This document shows, in pieces, positions 14,592-17,555 of a stretch of 17,555 bases of DNA. The stretch covers positions 1 to 17,555 of the forward strand of contig JAAVHY010000031.1 of the NCBI GenBank assembly GCA_014799485.1, in the 5' to 3' direction. Made by a program: the position numbers and the translations under genes. The notes under the pieces were generated by a model. It was given only the letters and a program-made list of their open reading frames with translations. It had not been told where the DNA came from and made no database searches. This DNA is from Clostridiales bacterium. Lineage in GTDB: Bacteria > Bacillota_A > Clostridia > Oscillospirales > Oscillospiraceae. How positions within the stretch are numbered: position 1 is the first letter of the stretch; every line of letters begins with the position of its first letter.

Positions 14592-15587
14592 TTACAGGGT
14601 TTGTTCAAAATGGTGTTCTTCGCCGCCGAACTTCTGGCCCATGGCCAGCTTTTTGAGTGCTTCGCGGCGGCGCTGTTTGCTGTCTGTCCAGATGGGCGGC
14701 GCGGGGAGCTGCCACTCATCGTCACGCTCCAGGTCGGCCATCACCTGGAACCAGCCGTAAACCAATTCACCCAGCCATCCCTCATCCGGCTCCGGTGTCT
14801 GAGGACAGAAGCCAACGGCTTGACGGTAGGCAAATAACATCTCCAGATTTTCTTTGAGGAAGGTTTCATCGTGGAGGCTGCTGTCCCGGCATTTGCGTCC
14901 ATTGGGACAGGTGAAGGTGATGTGCTTTCGGTTCGGAGACCAGCTCACCTCATAGCCCTCTACCTCCATGTTGGTGATGAAATCTTCAGGGGTGATAGAA
15001 TATTCCAGTGCTTCATTGATGGCTTGGATGAGATCCAGCTTCCAGCTGTCATGGCGCAGACTGGCTTGGTACTCGCCGGGTTTTATGCGCTTCTTTTTTG
15101 TGCGGAGTTCGCACTCATCCAGCACGTGCAGACCATGTGCCAGACAGATTTCATCGTTGACCTGCCGATGTTCCAGCAGGTCGTTGGGACTCTGGTGGAG
15201 CTTGTGCCCGTCCACACAGCTGACGCTGTTCACTACGAAGTGGTTGTGCAGATGGCCTGTGTCAACATGAGTGGCAATCACCACTTCGAAGTCCAGAAAC
15301 TGGCGCTGCGCAAATTCCAGACCGATAGCGTTGACCTTCTGTGGAGTGATATCATCGTCCGCAGAAAAGGACTGGACGAAGTGGTAGAACTGTGTCCCTC
15401 CTGTTTTGCGGAACCGCTGCTTGGTCATCTGCATTTCGGTGAGCGCCGACTGTGGAACGCAGTTGTGACCAACCACCAGGCGCGCGTCACCCCAGCGCGT
15501 TTTCTTTTCCTGTTCCACGTACTCGATCACGCTGCGCAGTACACTGGCGGACTGCTTTTTGTTTCGGATTGCAGTGAACGTCGCCAT
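14592..15587 (-). CDS. MOBP-like relaxase (VirD2/PF03432-type mobilization nuclease)
   Basis: Relaxases nick oriT, bind the 5' end through a tyrosine and lead the strand into a recipient, using a conjugation channel supplied by another element. The 331 residues show the N-terminal nuclease: a candidate catalytic Tyr23 in VIEYVEQEKKT, FYHFVQSFS (67-75) and the metal-binding THVDTGHLHNHFVVN (106-120) with three histidines. The C-terminal part (220-331) is charged and lacks a clear helicase or primase domain, so the protein is shorter than many relatives of about 450 residues; no frameshift is visible. Its ATG overlaps the mobC stop as TGATG, which couples translation. Family sure, MOB subclass not. 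Confidence 0.92.
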   Translation of the reverse strand: MATFTAIRNKKQSASVLRSVIEYVEQEKKTRWGDARLVVGHNCVPQSALTEMQMTKQRFRKTGGTQFYHFVQSFSADDDITPQKVNAIGLEFAQRQFLDFEVVIATHVDTGHLHNHFVVNSVSCVDGHKLHQSPNDLLEHRQVNDEICLAHGLHVLDECELRTKKKRIKPGEYQASLRHDSWKLDLIQAINEALEYSITPEDFITNMEVEGYEVSWSPNRKHITFTCPNGRKCRDSSLHDETFLKENLEMLFAYRQAVGFCPQTPEPDEGWLGELVYGWFQVMADLERDDEWQLPAPPIWTDSKQRRREALKKLAMGQKFGGEEHHFEQTL

Positions 15588-15901
15588 CAGCGCACCTCCC
15601 GAACCAGCGCACTCAGTATATCACACAGTCTGGTGTACTCACGGACGAGGTCGTCACCGCGTAGGATAGAGATCCGTCCGATGTTGGCCAGCGTAGTGAG
15701 CTGGTTTAGGTTACGTCCTTGGGCCTTCAACTCAGAGAGCAGATCGTCCAGTCCGTCCACCCGGACGATCTCCTTATCGAGAGCGCAGGTGGTGAGATAG
15801 GCTGTGACGGTCATGCCAGCGGCCTTGGCCCGCTGGTAGATGGCCTGCTTGTCCGCCGGGGTCATCCTGGCGGTGATGATTTTGGTTTTCTTTTTCTGCA
15901 T
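15587..15901 (-). CDS. mobC: Relaxosome accessory protein MobC
   Basis: The 104-residue basic protein helps a relaxase open oriT. The N-terminus (KKTKIITARMTPADKQAIYQ) fits a ribbon-helix-helix strand and first helix, followed by RAKAAGMTVTAYL as the second helix, and a C-terminal helix pair with GRNLNQLTTLAN, the usual MobC signature. AAAGGAG precedes ATG 15901 closely (4-5 bases). A 1-base overlap with the relaxase gene indicates a fixed stoichiometry. The hairpin-rich region directly upstream is the likely binding target. Confidence 0.9.
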   Translation of the reverse strand: MQKKKTKIITARMTPADKQAIYQRAKAAGMTVTAYLTTCALDKEIVRVDGLDDLLSELKAQGRNLNQLTTLANIGRISILRGDDLVREYTRLCDILSALVREVR

Positions 15902-16168
15902 TGAACTCCTTTCTCCCCTTTAGGGGGCAGGGGGGATGCCGGGGCTTCGCCCCGGCGAGTGCGGACGGCGTATAGCCGGACGCGATGCTTGCCCCACCCA
16001 GGAGGGTGGGCATCCGCCCCAACGGGGCGTCTCTGTGGTGCCGTGAACCGGGCGCTCCCCACAAACGGCCCACAAAGGCCGCACACCGCGCCCAGACCGC
16101 AGGGCGGGTACATTCCCGCCCTGCGCCGCAAGAGCGGACACAAGGGCTCACACGGCCCAACGTGGCGG
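15902..16168. other. Hairpin-rich intergenic region, candidate oriT
   Basis: The 267 bases between the ATPase and mobC hold no gene but at least four stem-loops: 15938-15956 (8 bp perfect), 15991-16011 (about 8 bp with one bulge), 16015-16029 (6 bp perfect) and 16098-16125 (11 bp perfect, 6-base loop). A 9-base direct repeat ACGTGGCGG at 16160-16168 and 16171-16179 has an 11-base period at the ATPase stop codon. Location just upstream of mobC and the relaxase is where oriT lies in related elements. The nick site cannot be named from sequence alone. Confidence 0.6.
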
Positions 16169-17209
16169 TCACGTGGCGGGAGGGTCGACAGGGACGGTAT
16201 TTCCGGCCCCGGCGGAATCGGCACTATCGGCACGGTGGAGTTCCACAAGCCGCTTCCCGTTGCTCCTGCGCACCACCGCTGTGATACCAATTTCGCTTAG
16301 GGCCGCAACACTTTGCAGGATTTTGCGGGACACATTTTTCGGGGTGATACCTTCTGCACCACCAGGGTCGATGCGCTGTGCCAGCTCGGTGGGAGTGCCG
16401 ATAAATGCAGAGCAGCCGCGTAGCAATTCAGAGAGCAGAAAAATGATGCGGTCGCCCAACAGCTCTGGTTGCTGGTAGCTGTCCGCCGTCACTTCCCACA
16501 CATTGTCGGCGTTGCGGCGCAGCTCCAACTCGCGATACTCGATGTCCCGTCCGATGCAGGAGAGCCGAGCCCTGCCACTCCCCCGCTGCTCCTCCACCAG
16601 CGTGAAGCTGGCGTCCACCGCGCCGCTGATGGCCGTGGTGCCAGAGATGCGGTTGAACACATCGTCTGCCTTTTCTTTGCGCAGATGGTGGATGAGCAGG
16701 ATGGCAATGCCGTGAGCATCGGCCAGCTTTTTCAGCACAGACAGGTCACGGTAATCGTTGGCGTAGGTGTTGTCGTAGGTCGTGCCGCGGATCATCTGGA
16801 GTGTGTCGATGATGACCAGCGATGTATCCGGGTGCTCCGCCAGGAACTGCCGGAGTTGCTCCTCCAGCCCGTCGCCCAGGATACGGCTCTCGGTGCAGAA
16901 GTGGACGTTGGACGGCGCATCCTCTGTCACATCGAACAGCCGGTTCTGAATGCGCAGTTGGGAGTCCTCCAAGCAGAGATAGAGCGTGGTGCCCTGCTTC
17001 ACCGGCAGCCCCCAAACAGGTTCGCCTTTGGCCACGGTGACGGCCAGCCACAACGCCAGCCATGACTTGCCCACCTTGGGCGACCCGGCCAGGATGTGCA
17101 GCCCCTGTGAGATCAGTGTGTCCACCACGAAGTTCAGTGGCTGGAGCGGCTTGCTCATCAAGGTCTCGCCATCGATGGTGGGCAGACGGTTTGGATTTGT
17201 GTTGTTCAT
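16169..17209 (-). CDS. RepA-like RecA-fold ATPase (AAA_25-type hexameric helicase family)
   Basis: The 346 residues carry Walker A GSPKVGKS (42-49), Walker B LVIID (131-135), a LLIHHLRK segment (171-178) and GTTAISGAVDA (190-200), the layout of RSF1010-RepA-like helicases. RepA proteins unwind DNA at plasmid origins; in mobilizable elements such a gene may support replication of the excised circle, but that is inferred. The C-terminal 100 residues (TPTELAQRI, TPKNVSRKIL) look like a winged-helix DNA-binding part. ATG 17209 follows AAGGAGG with an 8-base gap. The gene is separated from the sigma-like gene upstream by a terminator, so it probably has its own promoter. Confidence 0.88.
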   Translation of the reverse strand: MNNTNPNRLPTIDGETLMSKPLQPLNFVVDTLISQGLHILAGSPKVGKSWLALWLAVTVAKGEPVWGLPVKQGTTLYLCLEDSQLRIQNRLFDVTEDAPSNVHFCTESRILGDGLEEQLRQFLAEHPDTSLVIIDTLQMIRGTTYDNTYANDYRDLSVLKKLADAHGIAILLIHHLRKEKADDVFNRISGTTAISGAVDASFTLVEEQRGSGRARLSCIGRDIEYRELELRRNADNVWEVTADSYQQPELLGDRIIFLLSELLRGCSAFIGTPTELAQRIDPGGAEGITPKNVSRKILQSVAALSEIGITAVVRRSNGKRLVELHRADSADSAGAGNTVPVDPPAT

Positions 17210-17293
17210 AGTCTTGTCCTCCTTGTGTGCATTGAGAGGATCATCCCCTCATTCACATAGGACACTCAGAAAGAGTTTGTAAACCACGGAAAG
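17210..17293 (-). promoter_or_regulatory. Leader of the RepA-like ATPase gene with an imperfect dyad
   Basis: On the - strand a weak promoter candidate TTTACA, 18 bases, TATGTG is followed by GAGGGGATGATCCTCTC (17234-17250), 8-base arms around one base with a single G-T. Its distal arm (TCCTC) could instead pair with GAGGA of the ribosome site, so two exclusive folds are possible. The promoter match is poor; the dyad is clear. Confidence 0.45.
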
Positions 17294-17338
17294 CAAAAAA
17301 ATTGAACCGCGCTGTCAACTGACAGCGCGGTTCAATTT
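17294..17338 (-). terminator. Long terminator overlapping the end of the sigma-like gene
   Basis: A perfect 20-bp inverted repeat (17297-17316 with 17319-17338) is followed on the - strand by a run of seven T residues. Its 5' arm encodes the last codons (LNRAVS) and stop of the sigma-like gene, so termination signal and coding sequence share bases. Confidence 0.92.
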
Positions 17339-17555
17339 TCGGTGCAGCGTTCTCAGTCGCTTTGAGATGGCCATCCTGGACACGCCCAAACGTCTGCCGA
17401 TTTCCTCCATGGACAATTCCTCATCGTATCGGAGGAAAATCAGCTTTTGTCCCCGTTCATCCAAATCGGCCACCGCTTCCCGCAGTGTTTCAAGCTGGAG
17501 GTTCTTTAGTGCGATGTTCTCCGTCACACGCTCGGCGTCCCCATAGCTGGACAGC
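17315..17555 (-). CDS. Sigma-70 region 4-like protein of the mobile element (5' end outside window)
   Basis: The frame is open to the window edge, giving 79 visible residues. LREAVADLDERGQKLIFLRY, then a helix-turn-helix LSMEEIGRRLGVSRMAISKR followed by LRTLHRKL, is a typical sigma region 4 that contacts a -35 element. A GTG at 17527 would give 70 residues but has no clear ribosome site, and upstream codons (SSYGDAER) read well, so the start is most likely outside. Small sigma-like genes of this kind are common in Tn4451-type and related clostridial elements, where they may drive element genes; no target promoter is identified here. The gene ends within its terminator. Confidence 0.85.
   Translation of the reverse strand, partial: LSSYGDAERVTENIALKNLQLETLREAVADLDERGQKLIFLRYDEELSMEEIGRRLGVSRMAISKRLRTLHRKLNRAVS

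Noticed and set aside
15774..16300. Several small frames across the candidate oriT
   Set aside because: Arg/Pro/Gly-rich translations of hairpin DNA on both strands, without ribosome sites.
1..17555. CRISPR array, rRNA genes, toxin-antitoxin pair
   Set aside because: No regularly spaced repeats, rRNA-like segments or two-gene toxin modules were seen on either strand.

Overview
The window is about 60% G+C. Its genes have near-consensus AGGAGG ribosome sites and clostridial-type families, and it carries a Tn4451-like mobilizable element. This suggests a gut Firmicute of the Oscillospiraceae (Flavonifractor/Lawsonibacter type). That placement is inferred from gene content and is not proven by any marker here.

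The layout has three blocks. (1) Positions 1-6715, + strand: the 3' part (at least 2,211 codons) of one giant prophage-type 'large polyvalent protein'. It is a mosaic of a zincin-like HEIFH domain, a barnase/EndoU-fold (LPD3-like) module, long helical regions, a hydrophobic segment and a C-terminal EF-hand loop. A small gene with a strong ribosome site (762-959) lies inside it in another frame, and five in-frame copies of a near-perfect palindrome are scattered through its linkers. The block ends at a terminator beside a cut-off amidase gene, which probably marks the prophage edge.

(2) Positions 6713-12249, - strand: a chromosomal housekeeping cluster read right to left. It runs PatB/MalY-type C-S lyase, rimM, trmD fused to a GNAT acetyltransferase, degV, a small SAM methyltransferase, rsmA and the amidase remnant. 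RimM, TrmD and RsmA act on ribosome assembly, tRNA G37 and 16S rRNA. In front of degV and of the amidase remnant a promoter sits between the arms of an inverted repeat whose distal arm contains the Shine-Dalgarno site, so only read-through mRNA should be able to hide that site.

(3) Positions 12363-17555, - strand: an integrative mobilizable element next to the 3' third of a tRNA-Thr-like gene and its terminator. Read right to left it has a sigma-70 region 4 protein, a RepA-like RecA-fold ATPase, a hairpin-rich region that is a good oriT candidate, MobC, a VirD2-type relaxase, a small TnpW-like protein and a large serine recombinase. The recombinase is broken: a 94-bp insertion flanked by GATGAC repeats separates the catalytic serine (RLS) from the rest of the protein, and removing it restores one clean frame. 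The 311 bp between 12250 and 12560 holds only the tRNA fragment, its terminator, a hairpin and no gene.
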